NCBI GenBank assembly: GCA_900168235.1 | Contig: FUZG01000003.1 | Coordinates: forward strand, 124,001-188,000 | DNA from: Lachnospiraceae bacterium | Lineage (GTDB): Bacteria > Bacillota > Clostridia > Lachnospirales > Lachnospiraceae | DNA length: 64,000 bases | Reading direction: 5' to 3' | Shown here: positions 8,202 to 18,317 of the stretch, piece after piece | Numbering within the stretch: position 1 is the first letter of the stretch | Layout of the letters: the number at the start of each line of letters is the position of its first letter | Notes under the pieces: generated by a model | The model's input: only the letters and a program-made list of their open reading frames with translations | The model's database searches: none | Told to the model about the DNA's origin: nothing | Translations under genes and position numbers: made by a program

Positions 8202-9209
8202 TTAGTAGCCCATCTTCTTCATCTTCATATGTATGTAATACTTCTGAAGTCCCGGAAAGAAACGATATATCACATATTTAATTCTCTGACCCTTTGAAAG
8301 ATCAGGATTTTTTACAGCCTTCATATAATTTCTGCGATATAGTTTTCGCATTTCACGATATATTTCTTTTCTATCCGGAAGTTCATCACAATCACGCATT
8401 ATCTTGAGCACAGTCGTTAGATAAGCTACATATGCCATTCTTACTAATTGCGGCTCCCTTTTTTCTGTATAGAATGTAATCTTATCTTCCTCTGTACGGA
8501 GACCGTCATACAGCTTTACCCTGCTGACCCTGCTTCTAGTTGCGGAATCCTCTGAATAGAAATAGTTATATAGTTTCAGATCCGACACAGCAACTTTATG
8601 TGCCTCATAAAGGACCTTGAAAGTAGTTGCTCCGTCCTCATAAAAGTGATAATCTTCCGAAAATCTGATTTTTTCCCACAGCTTTGATTTAAATAGTTTT
8701 CCCCACACCATGCAGTACATAATACGCAAGTCTTCTCTCATTAGAAGCTGCTTTCCGGTAAGCTCATACTCATTTGCTCCGTTAAAATCTATTTCCGGAA
8801 ATAATAACTTTTTCTTCTCAAAAGTATTATGTACAGACACCCATGAAATATCAGCGTTACGTCTCTGCAAAAGGTCAAAAAGAGATTCCAGATACTTTGG
8901 ATGCAGATAATCATCACTATCAAGAAACGCAATATATCCATCGGTAAAGTCCAATGTATTAAGTCCAGTATTTCTGGCCGCTGCAGCTCCGCCATTTTTC
9001 TCGTGGCAGATCAGCTCTATGCGTTCATCTTTTTCGCTCCACTTTCTGCAGACTTCTCTAGACCCGTCTGCCGAACAATCTTCGACAAGGATCAGCTTCC
9101 AATTTGACCATGTCTGATCAATAACACTTTGAATACATCGATCAAGAAATTTTTCTGCATTATAAACCGGAACAATTATTGAAATAACAGCCTCTTCATT
9201 ACTATTCAT
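8202..9209 (-). CDS. GT2 family glycosyltransferase
   Basis: 335 aa. SIIVPVYNAEKFL, LVEDCSADGS, NGGAAAARN and AFLDSDDYL identify the family; the usual VDDGS is replaced by VEDCS, which keeps the aspartate. A TTG one codon upstream opens the frame, and the ATG at 9209 is the likely start behind GGTGGAT. It lies between the flippase gene and another GT2 gene with short gaps, so it belongs to the same transcript. Donor and acceptor are not known. Confidence 0.87.
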   Translation of the reverse strand: MNSNEEAVISIIVPVYNAEKFLDRCIQSVIDQTWSNWKLILVEDCSADGSREVCRKWSEKDERIELICHEKNGGAAAARNTGLNTLDFTDGYIAFLDSDDYLHPKYLESLFDLLQRRNADISWVSVHNTFEKKKLLFPEIDFNGANEYELTGKQLLMREDLRIMYCMVWGKLFKSKLWEKIRFSEDYHFYEDGATTFKVLYEAHKVAVSDLKLYNYFYSEDSATRSRVSRVKLYDGLRTEEDKITFYTEKREPQLVRMAYVAYLTTVLKIMRDCDELPDRKEIYREMRKLYRRNYMKAVKNPDLSKGQRIKYVIYRFFPGLQKYYIHMKMKKMGY

Positions 9210-9229
9210 CAATATCCACCATTCTACTT

Positions 9230-10771
9230 TTAAGACCTAAACATCGGAAGCTTCCTTCGTATCATCCTTCCGACCATTTCACGCTCCTCTTTATCAAGAA
9301 CAATAATATAATTCACTGCATATCCTATAGCTCCGCATACAGCACCACAAATGAAAAGATCTACCCAGGAATCGATTGTCACGTGCATTGCTACCGCGAT
9401 AAATATGACAAGACTCACTGCGGTTGCTGCCATTCCACGGAAAAGAGGCGTATAGAATGTGTACCACTTCTGGTTCAAAATATATGCTGCATACAACGGC
9501 GCAAAGAAAAATACTCTGGCTATAAGAAGCACTGAACTCACAATCTGAATAGCATATACACCAAGGTTAGTATTTAAACAGAGAACAACTGAACCAATAA
9601 CGTTTGCAACACCTATTCCAATCGATACCAACACAGGAAGTCTGAGTCTGGCAGTAACCTGCGTCACCGAATAAAGCGGATAGATATACACATCAAATAC
9701 TGTCTGTGCAAGAATCATTATCGAAAGAATCTGTACTGTACGCACCTCGCCTGTTGAGAGGACCGGAATCCACAGTGAGAAAAACGATGATCCGAAAACT
9801 GTAAATCCGATTATAGGTATTGAACAGATAAATCCGCATACCTTTATGGCACTTTTAACGTACTTTACAAACTTATTCATGTCCCCTTCCGCATAAATGA
9901 TCATCATCTGCGGTCCAAAAGAGCCTGCTACGATACCGATTATGGACATGAGATAATTTGGTATTGTCTTTGAAAATCCCATAAGAGTCATCGATGCTGC
10001 ATCAATACACTTATTTGTTATGAGCATATCGCATCCATTTATAAGGATTGTTGAGAGCTGCTGAACAGAGCTCCATACACCAACTTTGACAAGTTCCTTT
10101 ATTGCGCTCAAGCGAACCTTTGCTCTGTCATACCTCAACTCCGGTGTCAAAGTTCTTGTATAGTAAACATTGGTTATTATGATCCAGAATCCGACTACAA
10201 ATTTTGACGCACCGACATACCATACCTTTGGTTCAAAAAAGTAGAAAAGACCAAGAAGCATAACCACACGGATGACATTATTTTCAAGGCTTCGCCTTGC
10301 TCCGAGATCCAGTCTGTTTCGTGCATACGTTGCGATTCCGTAACAATTTGTACAAAGTCCCAGAAAGAAATCAACGAATATAAAGAACCACAACAGCTTA
10401 ACATCTGACACATACTGAGCAGGAATATGAAGCCATTTATCAAGGAACATGAGTCCTATGGCTGTAGGTCCGGCCATTACGACAGACATAATAATATTCG
10501 CTAAAATTACTGACGAAAAGTAAATATTTGCACTTTCGTAATCTTTTTTACTCAGGCTGATAGTGATGTAACGACCTAACATAGCATTAAGTGCAGTTGT
10601 AAAAATCGTAATATAACCTGTTGTCTGGAATGCCAGATTAACAAATCCATAAACTTCCTTACCAACGTTAGCCGTGATATATGGAGTAAGATAAAAATTT
10701 ATAGCAATATTTATTACAAACGAAATAAACTGAGCCACCATATTGATGGCTATTCTTTTCTTTCCTTCCAA
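9230..10771 (-). CDS. Wzx-type polysaccharide flippase (MOP/MATE superfamily)
   Basis: 513 aa with about 14 hydrophobic segments and a basic N-terminus (EGKKRIAINMVAQF), as in the polysaccharide-export branch of the MOP superfamily. Such proteins move the undecaprenyl-diphosphate-linked repeat unit from the inner to the outer face of the membrane. A GGYG-like LFYFFEPKVWYVG region and the late LPVLVSIG segment fit the family length of 450-520 aa. The start is a TTG 10 nt after AAAGGAG; the next in-frame ATG is 10 codons later and has no better site. It pairs functionally with the Wzy-like polymerase and Wzz-like protein of this locus. Confidence 0.88.
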   Translation of the reverse strand: MEGKKRIAINMVAQFISFVINIAINFYLTPYITANVGKEVYGFVNLAFQTTGYITIFTTALNAMLGRYITISLSKKDYESANIYFSSVILANIIMSVVMAGPTAIGLMFLDKWLHIPAQYVSDVKLLWFFIFVDFFLGLCTNCYGIATYARNRLDLGARRSLENNVIRVVMLLGLFYFFEPKVWYVGASKFVVGFWIIITNVYYTRTLTPELRYDRAKVRLSAIKELVKVGVWSSVQQLSTILINGCDMLITNKCIDAASMTLMGFSKTIPNYLMSIIGIVAGSFGPQMMIIYAEGDMNKFVKYVKSAIKVCGFICSIPIIGFTVFGSSFFSLWIPVLSTGEVRTVQILSIMILAQTVFDVYIYPLYSVTQVTARLRLPVLVSIGIGVANVIGSVVLCLNTNLGVYAIQIVSSVLLIARVFFFAPLYAAYILNQKWYTFYTPLFRGMAATAVSLVIFIAVAMHVTIDSWVDLFICGAVCGAIGYAVNYIIVLDKEEREMVGRMIRRKLPMFRS

Positions 10772-10814
10772 AAATCCAACACTCCTTTAATTGCTTCTTT
10801 GTATTACCCAATGC

Positions 10815-11768
10815 TCAATGCCCTTTAAGATACACCTCCGGCATCAGCGCACAACACAGATATCCCATTTTTTTCTTAAAGGATATTGGTAATTTTATGA
10901 ATGACTTAAGAACGAGCTGTTTAAAATGCTGCCTGTATTTCCTTAAAATCGCTTCATCCAGACCGTTCTTCCTCATTTCCTTTGCAAATTTAATCAGGCA
11001 TACTCTATATAGAAACAGCGTTTTTTCAAACCAGACCATACGATCCATATTAAAATAATGATCAAGTTTTTCATCATACGCTTCAAGAGCCAAAAAGCGT
11101 TTCTCATTGAACCTTTCACCCATGATGCTTGTTTCACGCTGAACATAGAAATAAAGCGGCTCACCAATATAAACAATTCTCTCTGCCATTTCAAGAACTT
11201 TCCATGTAGTAAATTCATCCTCATGGATCTTTCCGAAGGGGTATCTGATCTTCTCAAAAAACTGTGCAGGATAAAGCTTATTCCACGCTACATTAAACTC
11301 CGGTATATACTTTTCAAACATATACTCTGTGCGTTTAACATCATCCGATATCACTGTTATTTCATCATTACCGCTTTCCTCCGGCATAGGTTCATCTTCT
11401 TTTACAAATTTGAATGAGCACACTGCCACATCAGAAGATGTCTGTTGAACGGCTTCCATCATTCTGCTGATCATTTCAGGATGGACATAGTCATCCGAAT
11501 CGATAAACACCAGATATTCTCCGACCGCAGCGTCGATACCGGCATTACGTGCATCAGACAGACCACCGTTTTTCTTATGGATCACATGGATACGCTGATC
11601 CTTTTTTGCATACTCATCAGCGATCTCACCGCTCCGGTCCGGAGATCCATCATCTACCAAAAGTATTTCGAGTTTTGTGTAATCCTGTACCAAAATACTT
11701 TCTATACATCTTGGAAGATACTTTTCCACCTTATATATGGGTACGATCACACTTACAAGTTTTTCCAT
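10815..11768 (-). CDS. GT2 family glycosyltransferase
   Basis: 317 aa. SVIVPIYKVEKYL, LLVDDGSPDRSG, NGGLSDARN and VFIDSDDYV are canonical GT2 motifs. The ATG follows AAAGGCAAT. The EKLVSVI(V/I)P opening is shared with the next GT2 gene upstream, suggesting that the two are duplicates that diverged. It would add one residue to the repeat unit in the cytoplasm. Confidence 0.89.
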   Translation of the reverse strand: MEKLVSVIVPIYKVEKYLPRCIESILVQDYTKLEILLVDDGSPDRSGEIADEYAKKDQRIHVIHKKNGGLSDARNAGIDAAVGEYLVFIDSDDYVHPEMISRMMEAVQQTSSDVAVCSFKFVKEDEPMPEESGNDEITVISDDVKRTEYMFEKYIPEFNVAWNKLYPAQFFEKIRYPFGKIHEDEFTTWKVLEMAERIVYIGEPLYFYVQRETSIMGERFNEKRFLALEAYDEKLDHYFNMDRMVWFEKTLFLYRVCLIKFAKEMRKNGLDEAILRKYRQHFKQLVLKSFIKLPISFKKKMGYLCCALMPEVYLKGH

Positions 11769-11804
11769 TTTGTATTGCCTTTCTTATAATGGTCCAATTT
11801 AATT

Positions 11805-12797
11805 TCATATAGAACTGAGTATTCCTGCGAGCAGGAAATACTTAGTTCCCCTGGCTGCACCCATTATCTCTATTTCAGGCACGATATTTTTCCCTGTACT
11901 CCTGATTGCCTTTCTGCAATAATCAAGATCTGTAACACTTCTTAAAAGCTTTTTCATCTCTCTTATAGGTCTGTCCATGATCTCGTGATAGATCAGAAGC
12001 ATATGGATCATATAAAATCTATCCTTAAAGTAATCCATTCCTTTATCAGAAACATATTCATAGACGTACTTACTGATGTCATTGTAGCGGTCGATCTGGG
12101 ACACTCCCGCTGCCTTACCGACCGTTGAATCATCATGTCGTATGTAGTAATAGCTTCTTCTGTTTGACACATAGATCTTTGATGCATGAAGGAGATACAG
12201 CAGATTAAAGCACAGATCCTCTGCCATTACAGGCGAAAAGTCCGGAATCCTTAAGTTATGCTCACGGATAATATCAGCCCTGTAGAGCCTGTTCCAAAGT
12301 TCAAAACCGCATCTGTAGTTCAGGAAAGAATTTGTGATGAACTTAAGTCTTTCCTCATCTGTATCTACGGTATAGGCACCTTCAAAAAATTCACGTTCCG
12401 GACATACCTTTTCAACACCATTACCAGAATAAACATGATAATAATTAAAGATCACGAGATCTGATCTATAGAGCTCCATCTCACGGAGACTATTTTCAAT
12501 AAGATCAGGTGCAAGATAATCATCACTGTCTACAAAAAGAATGTAATCGCCCTTCGCAAGCTCCAGACCCTGATTTCTGGTATCAGCCTGTCCGCTGTTC
12601 TTTTTATTAATGAGTTTCACTCTGGGATCATCATTAACAAAAAAGCTGCATATCTCTTCACTCCGATCTGTAGATCCATCATTCAACAGCAATATTTCAA
12701 TATTTCTGTATGTCTGCTGAACTACAGAATCAAGGCACCTTGATATATAAAGTTCTGCATTATACATTGGGATGATCACACTGACTAGCTTTTCCAT
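11805..12797 (-). CDS. GT2 family glycosyltransferase
   Basis: 330 aa. SVIIPMYNAELYI, LLLNDGSTDRS, NSGQADTRN and LFVDSDDYL identify a GT2 enzyme. The variation at LLLND (usually VD) still keeps the aspartate that contacts the nucleotide. AAGGATG lies about 7 nt before the ATG. It is flanked by two further GT2 genes on the same strand with gaps under 40 nt. Sugar specificity is unknown. Confidence 0.88.
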   Translation of the reverse strand: MEKLVSVIIPMYNAELYISRCLDSVVQQTYRNIEILLLNDGSTDRSEEICSFFVNDDPRVKLINKKNSGQADTRNQGLELAKGDYILFVDSDDYLAPDLIENSLREMELYRSDLVIFNYYHVYSGNGVEKVCPEREFFEGAYTVDTDEERLKFITNSFLNYRCGFELWNRLYRADIIREHNLRIPDFSPVMAEDLCFNLLYLLHASKIYVSNRRSYYYIRHDDSTVGKAAGVSQIDRYNDISKYVYEYVSDKGMDYFKDRFYMIHMLLIYHEIMDRPIREMKKLLRSVTDLDYCRKAIRSTGKNIVPEIEIMGAARGTKYFLLAGILSSI

Positions 12798-12812
12798 TTA
12801 TTTACATCCTTT

Positions 12813-13817
12813 TTAGCTTTTTTGCCTGATCTGCCACATATAGTAATAGGCTTTTGAAAATTTACTGAATAGAACGTACTCTATCTTGGATTTTATTGAC
12901 AACCTGCAATCCGACATCAGTTCATTAACAATTTTTATACAGCGTCTGCCTTGTGAATCCTCAGAGAGATCCATCTGTATCCCTTCTTCATCAAGTTTGC
13001 TCTTCGTATAACAAAACATATGAAGTATATGGATCAACTCTTTCTCGAACAGTTCATATTCTTTTTTTCTGCCATAAAATTCAAGCTTATCTATATATGC
13101 ATCGAGAAGCTGAAGATTTGTCTGATTCCAGCGCTTACCTACAATACTCTGTCTATGCTGATGATAGAAATAGTACGGATGATCTATGTATGCGATCTTT
13201 GCCGCCTTATACAAGATCATAAAAACTCTGGCTTCATCTTCATATATCCGCCCTGTCGGGAAAACAAGATCTTCGTATAGCTCTCTTCTGCAGATCTTAT
13301 TCCAAAGAACAGAGTACAGAACACCATTTTTATACGAACTATATGACTGATAAAGTGCATCTGAGCCGCTTATAATATCAACATTTACATCCGACGGATG
13401 ATCACTTATCTCCGAAACGACATCATCTTCATAAACATACTTAAAATCACACATAACGATATCTGCATTATTTTCAAACAGCTTATGCATCATATCGTCA
13501 TACATATTTTTATTTATATAATCATCAGGATCCACAAATGTGATAAACTCACCGGAAGCCTTTGAAAGACCACAGTTTCTTGCATCCGCAACTCCACCGT
13601 TTTCCTTGTGGATAACGATGATACGGCTGTCTTTTTCAGCAAAGCTGTCACAAATTTCCGGACATTTATCATCAGAACCATCATCTACAACGATCAATTC
13701 CAGATTTTCATAAGTCTGATCCAATATTGAATTAAGGCACCGTCCCAGATATTTATCAACGTGATACACGGGAATGATCACGGATATAAGTGGTTTCTGC
13801 ATGTTTTGTTCAGTCAT
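12813..13817 (-). CDS. GT2 family glycosyltransferase
   Basis: 334 aa. SVIIPVYHVDKYL, VVDDGSDDKC and NGGVADARN mark the GT2 fold. The metal motif reads TFVDPDDYI: the serine found in most copies here is a proline, while both outer aspartates remain, so activity is probably kept. The frame begins at a TTG two codons upstream; the ATG at 13817 follows a weak AAAAGAGAAA site, suggesting low translation or coupling to the GT14 gene 21 nt before it. Confidence 0.87.
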   Translation of the reverse strand: MTEQNMQKPLISVIIPVYHVDKYLGRCLNSILDQTYENLELIVVDDGSDDKCPEICDSFAEKDSRIIVIHKENGGVADARNCGLSKASGEFITFVDPDDYINKNMYDDMMHKLFENNADIVMCDFKYVYEDDVVSEISDHPSDVNVDIISGSDALYQSYSSYKNGVLYSVLWNKICRRELYEDLVFPTGRIYEDEARVFMILYKAAKIAYIDHPYYFYHQHRQSIVGKRWNQTNLQLLDAYIDKLEFYGRKKEYELFEKELIHILHMFCYTKSKLDEEGIQMDLSEDSQGRRCIKIVNELMSDCRLSIKSKIEYVLFSKFSKAYYYMWQIRQKS

Positions 13818-13838
13818 AATCAATAGTAAATTTCTCTT

Positions 13839-14762
13839 TTAAGAGTTCTCCCCGTCAAGTATATTGAGCAGTCCATCAGATATGCCCGTTCTGACTTTTC
13901 TGATAAAGAGTTCTTCCTTGTCCTTCAGTCTTTCATAATCCCTTTCCGTAAGAGTCGTGACTTCCTTCGGAAACTCAAAGTAATGAAGGTTTCGCCAGTT
14001 CACGAGCCATCTCTGCTCGGGCTCATCGTATTTCAGGCAGTGTGTACGATATTTTGAATTGTGCACGACCGTATGAAAGTATTCCTCATCCGGAAACTGC
14101 ATTATGCGCATTTTTTTGTTGAATTTAGAATGCGTCTTTTCAAAATCATCCAGATATTCCGCACACTCACGTGTAACCGCCCACTGTGCACAACCGTAAT
14201 AAATAGGATACTCTCCGTCGTCTTCCCTTATCACGCCGTCACATCCGATTGTGGTGAGACTCATCATCATCTCATAAAGTCTCATCATTATTCGTTTAAG
14301 ACTCTTTTCCGTAGTCTTGCCATACTGATTGTCTTTTTTATAAAAAAGGCGGTACTTTCTGGCAAATTCCCAGTCCTCTGTTCTGGCAATAGGACAACCT
14401 CTGATAAATTCCCGTCCTTCATTCTTTTCAAAGAACTCTCTTATCTCTCTATTGGATTTCAGCGGATAATCGAGATTCTGCATGGTGACAAAGTAATCGT
14501 AATGCCGGTCACTGTTAAGAGCATCACGAAGAAGATCGTATGTTGCGGTTATTGCATTGTAGCCGCCCCAGTATACCTTTTCCCGCTTCTCCGTAAAGTA
14601 CACTCTCGGAATATCCTTTACAGCCTGTCGAAATGGCTCTATATCCTGTTTTGCATCCACATGGATAAACATGTCAAAATCCGGATCAGCCGTAAGCCTC
14701 CTTGCCGCTCTTGCAACTAAATCCGGATCTGTATGACACAGATTCAAAAATGCAATTCTCAT
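13839..14762 (-). CDS. GT14 family (core-2/I-branching type) glycosyltransferase
   Basis: 307 aa. FIHVDAKQD, VYWGGYNAITAT, MQNLDYPLKS, YGCAQWAVTRE and FPDEEYFHTVV match the Branch family (PF02485), related to beta-1,6-N-acetylglucosaminyltransferases; bacterial members sit in polysaccharide loci and often transfer xylose or GlcNAc. The start ATG is at the conserved RIAFLNLCH. It differs in fold from the many GT2 enzymes around it and may create a branch in the repeat unit, though that is inference. It is 22 nt after the GT2 gene upstream. Confidence 0.86.
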   Translation of the reverse strand: MRIAFLNLCHTDPDLVARAARRLTADPDFDMFIHVDAKQDIEPFRQAVKDIPRVYFTEKREKVYWGGYNAITATYDLLRDALNSDRHYDYFVTMQNLDYPLKSNREIREFFEKNEGREFIRGCPIARTEDWEFARKYRLFYKKDNQYGKTTEKSLKRIMMRLYEMMMSLTTIGCDGVIREDDGEYPIYYGCAQWAVTRECAEYLDDFEKTHSKFNKKMRIMQFPDEEYFHTVVHNSKYRTHCLKYDEPEQRWLVNWRNLHYFEFPKEVTTLTERDYERLKDKEELFIRKVRTGISDGLLNILDGENS

Positions 14763-14784
14763 TTACTGCTCCCCAAATATGAGA

Positions 14785-15882
14785 TCATCTCTTAAATTCA
14801 TAATGCACTGCATTTAACAGTGATGTTGCGAAAAACAGAAGTCCGTATGCACCGCTCTTCATCATCATGAATGGTACGCGCTTCACCAGCGAACCTCTGC
14901 CCGGGCGAAAATTCTTTACAGCACGCACAACCCTCGGATCATCTGTGTATGACCTGTATGCCTTGTATCTCTCTTTTCGGGACTTATCACCCTTTGCTGA
15001 GAGCTTAAATGCCATTTCAACAGCTGACATCACTATGGTTCCGGCATAATACTCCGTAACATCGATGCCGGTTCTCTTGATGATACGCTCTGTAAGGGCT
15101 TCCCTTGCATCGTTCAGCTTCTTTTTGCCATCGAGCTTTGAAAAGGGTTCTCTTTCATAACGATAGATCGCAGATGTGGAACGAGTCACCAGATAGTAGT
15201 AGCACTTATCTGTAACAGCTACTCTCTTACAGCATGAAAGGTAGTCTGAGATAAATACCGTGTCTTCTCCTACCTTAAGAGTTGTATCGAATTTCAGATT
15301 ATTCTGAAGGATCACACTTCTTCGTACGAGTATTCTCCAAAGTGCCGGATTCTCTACGTACAACGCATCCTTCTCACCCCGGAGCCAGTTATTTATGTCT
15401 CTATTTGAAAGACCGATAAATGCGGGAACAACTTTCTTGACAATGTCCTGACCGATATAAAGACTTTCAGAAAAATGAGGATGGCATACTTCCTTGACCT
15501 TATCGTCTTCGTACCGGCTGTAGCCGTAGATCACAGCATCCGCCGCCTGCTCCTCAGCCATTTTTGCCACTTCACTGCAGGTATATGATTCCTCAAAATC
15601 ATCTCCGTCAAAGAAGAAAATAAATTCGCCCTTTGCCGCAGCTATTCCGTCATTTCTTGCAGCAGATACTCCGCCGTTTTCCTTATGGATGACACGAACT
15701 CTGCTGTCTTTTTCACTGTACTGGTCTGCTATTGCTCCTGTACCGTCTGTAGAACCATCGTCTACAACTATGACTTCAAGAGCCTCTTTCGGAACATCCT
15801 GTCCTAAAGCGCACTCGATACTTCTTCCTATGAATCCGGCAATGTTATATGCCGGGATAATGATACTGATCTTACTATCCAT
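14785..15882 (-). CDS. GT2 family glycosyltransferase
   Basis: 365 aa, longer than its paralogues because of an extended C-terminal helical part. SIIIPAYNIAGFI, VVDDGSTDGTG, NGGVSAARN and FFFDGDDFEE are present; the metal motif is DGDD instead of DSDD. The reading frame overlaps the end of the Wzy-like gene by 8 nt, so translation is probably coupled to polymerase synthesis. The sugar transferred is unknown. Confidence 0.88.
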   Translation of the reverse strand: MDSKISIIIPAYNIAGFIGRSIECALGQDVPKEALEVIVVDDGSTDGTGAIADQYSEKDSRVRVIHKENGGVSAARNDGIAAAKGEFIFFFDGDDFEESYTCSEVAKMAEEQAADAVIYGYSRYEDDKVKEVCHPHFSESLYIGQDIVKKVVPAFIGLSNRDINNWLRGEKDALYVENPALWRILVRRSVILQNNLKFDTTLKVGEDTVFISDYLSCCKRVAVTDKCYYYLVTRSTSAIYRYEREPFSKLDGKKKLNDAREALTERIIKRTGIDVTEYYAGTIVMSAVEMAFKLSAKGDKSRKERYKAYRSYTDDPRVVRAVKNFRPGRGSLVKRVPFMMMKSGAYGLLFFATSLLNAVHYEFKR

Positions 15883-17086
15883 TTTTAACCTGTAAGGCGC
15901 GTTTATATGCCCTGTCCTTTAAAGAATAATGCTTTGAAAAAAGCAGTCCCACAAGCATCAGCGGGAAGCAGATGGCGGCATTCATTACGTATGCCTCCAT
16001 AACTGTATACATCGTGTAAACAAGTACAAATATCTTGTCAACAGTCGACATTTTTTTACCATAATAAGCAAATGCTATGGAGATCAGCACAAGGTATATA
16101 ACTCCATAGCTGATAAACATCCAGATAAAGCAATTATCAAATATCATTGCATCTATCCAATGGCCTCTCCAATATATCTTTGGATCAAACCATACCGCTT
16201 TTCCTATCCATGAAATGCCCCTAAGATCATAGGCGACCGCCCCATATAAGAGTCTTCCTGTAAAAAGCTTATCCAATACCTTAAATGCCTGCTCAAAAAG
16301 GCCGTTTACGTATCCAATGATAATACCAACAAAGAATACTGAAAGAAATCCGTACAGATATCTTGATAAGAAAGCAATAATATTCTCAAATCTCTGAAGC
16401 GAACGATTCTTTAGGATCTTTCTGACTACGAGAAGTAAACATGTGAATGTTGAAACAATAAACGAAGTATTGGAATCGCAGAAATTATAAAAAATATAAT
16501 TCACGAACCAGACAACACCTATATGCCAGGTTTTTAGTCTTTCCTCATTTGCATAGAGAAATTCAAGAGAAGTCCAGCAAACATACATGGCAAAGGTATT
16601 TGCATGCCCCTGATAGAAGGTCATACGTGGATTACCGCCCGTTCTGTAGGAATAGATGACTTTCCATGGCCGGGCAAAAAGATCGTAAGTATAAACAAGT
16701 ACATGAACTGAAAGCAGAAGCATTTTTACATAGCTTGTCGCCCGAAGTGTTTTCTTCAGATCTACATCCTGCATGGCGCAAATGATCAACGACGTAAATA
16801 CCAGATAGAAATAAGAACATTTTATACATGTATATGTACACACGCTGACAAGTGCAACTGACATGAGCATTTTCTGCCAGGTATATCGCTGAGTCAAAAG
16901 CTTTATACCGATAAGTGCCATAAACGCAAGTATCATTGCATTATCGAGAATGCCCGGTTTTCTCATTATAAATGATGAATCCGTAACATTTTTTATTGCC
17001 AGTATTACCATTGCGCCGGTAAAAAGATTCTGACGGAACCGTATTCTGTTTTCCTGATTTCTTTCTTTTAGGTTCTGTACCTTCAT
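15875..17086 (-). CDS. Wzy-like oligosaccharide repeat-unit polymerase
   Basis: 403 aa, mostly hydrophobic, with about 10-11 predicted membrane segments and a large loop around residues 270-325 (FTGRLLYGAVAYDLRGISWIG...), the layout of Wzy-type polymerases. Sequence motifs are poor in this family, so the call rests on topology and on its place with a Wzx flippase and Wzz-like protein. It would join lipid-linked repeat units on the outer face of the membrane. GGAG lies 10 nt before the ATG. An O-antigen ligase is an alternative but less likely in a Gram-positive. Confidence 0.75.
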   Translation of the reverse strand: MKVQNLKERNQENRIRFRQNLFTGAMVILAIKNVTDSSFIMRKPGILDNAMILAFMALIGIKLLTQRYTWQKMLMSVALVSVCTYTCIKCSYFYLVFTSLIICAMQDVDLKKTLRATSYVKMLLLSVHVLVYTYDLFARPWKVIYSYRTGGNPRMTFYQGHANTFAMYVCWTSLEFLYANEERLKTWHIGVVWFVNYIFYNFCDSNTSFIVSTFTCLLLVVRKILKNRSLQRFENIIAFLSRYLYGFLSVFFVGIIIGYVNGLFEQAFKVLDKLFTGRLLYGAVAYDLRGISWIGKAVWFDPKIYWRGHWIDAMIFDNCFIWMFISYGVIYLVLISIAFAYYGKKMSTVDKIFVLVYTMYTVMEAYVMNAAICFPLMLVGLLFSKHYSLKDRAYKRALQVKNG

Positions 17087-17120
17087 CTATTTACTGCTCC
17101 AAAAAACTCTGAGCATGATA

Positions 17121-18317
17121 TCAGTTCGATGAAACCGAATCTCTTAAAATGCCCTTTGTCTGTTTCTCATCAACCCCTGTAATAGCATGAACTATATCAG
17201 GGAAGTACCAAGTACTGTCTGCTCTGTGCATAAGTGCATATTCCTTAACGCCATCTGCAGTAGCAGCACTTCCGCCATTATCCCACCAGATATATGCTAT
17301 TTTCTGATTTAGACACTTCTCTCTGAATTTCTGTGCATATCCCAATCTGTTTTTGGCATGTGCCGTTTGTCCGTATTCACCTATCACCACCGGATAGCCG
17401 TTCTTTTGTATCTCAGCAACCTGCCTGAACGCATCATCCAATTTTTTTAACTCTGAATAAATATGTACGCCTACCAAAAGACGACCGTCAACCGTATCTT
17501 TCGGAAGCCGGAAATGAGATATGTTCCTGTCATTCGGAGTTGCAGAATAAAGATTAACCAGTAAGTATCTGTCCTTGTTTTCACCGCCGGAAGCTCTTAC
17601 CGTATCTACAAACAGCTGATTCCACCTGTTAAAGGCTCTGAATGAATACCCTGGTATTTTTGCCCATCTGGATTTTTCATCAACCATCTCATTAAAGCCT
17701 TCAAGGATCAGCTTTTTATCATAGTCCTTAAAGTAAGATGCGATCTGAGAGATCATGTTTGTAACACGTTCTTCATTATCCGCATAATTTGTATCAGAAG
17801 CCCTGATCCATCCATCATTTCCGGTATCATGATGGATATCAACTATCACATACAGATCTTCACTTAACGCCTGATCTACAACAGTTCCTACTCTTTTAAG
17901 CCATGCCGGGTCCACATTTCCATCCTTATCAATGTGGTTCATCCAAGTGACAGGAATCCTTACTGTACTGAAACCCGAAGTCTTTATAGCATGCAGCATC
18001 TCCGGCGTAATATTGGGGTTTCCCCATAAATTCTCGTATGTTTCAGCATTAGCCGCCATATAGAATTTATTGCTCCAATCACATACATCCAGAGAATTTC
18101 CTATATTGATACCTGCACCAAGTTCCGACATAAGATAATCCGCTGAATTTTCAGAAACATAGGACTCTTCATTATCGGCAGAGACATATATCACCTTAGC
18201 AGCCTTATATTCTGTTGGTGTTTCGGGAATACCTATAACGTACCAGGCTGCCCACACAAAAACTGCAGTGAAGCCCAGAAACAAGATTACCCCAATACTT
18301 ATAAGCCACTTTTTCAA
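17121..18317 (-). CDS. Membrane-anchored GH5 family glycanase (endoglucanase-like)
   Basis: 398 aa. One N-terminal membrane segment (residues 4-28, no clear cleavage site) puts the enzyme outside, probably tethered. The GH5 domain fills about 65-385: MSELGAGINIGNSLD, TVRIPVTW, VDIHHD, the acid/base Glu210 in EGFNE and the nucleophile Glu314 in VIGEYGQ. Both catalytic residues are intact. GH5 enzymes split beta-1,4-glucan, mannan or related chains. The start is a TTG behind GAGGG, overlapping the upstream GT2 stop as TTGA, so translation is coupled. Encoded inside the assembly operon, it is more likely to trim or release the polymer than to feed on plant glucan. Confidence 0.87.
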   Translation of the reverse strand: MKKWLISIGVILFLGFTAVFVWAAWYVIGIPETPTEYKAAKVIYVSADNEESYVSENSADYLMSELGAGINIGNSLDVCDWSNKFYMAANAETYENLWGNPNITPEMLHAIKTSGFSTVRIPVTWMNHIDKDGNVDPAWLKRVGTVVDQALSEDLYVIVDIHHDTGNDGWIRASDTNYADNEERVTNMISQIASYFKDYDKKLILEGFNEMVDEKSRWAKIPGYSFRAFNRWNQLFVDTVRASGGENKDRYLLVNLYSATPNDRNISHFRLPKDTVDGRLLVGVHIYSELKKLDDAFRQVAEIQKNGYPVVIGEYGQTAHAKNRLGYAQKFREKCLNQKIAYIWWDNGGSAATADGVKEYALMHRADSTWYFPDIVHAITGVDEKQTKGILRDSVSSN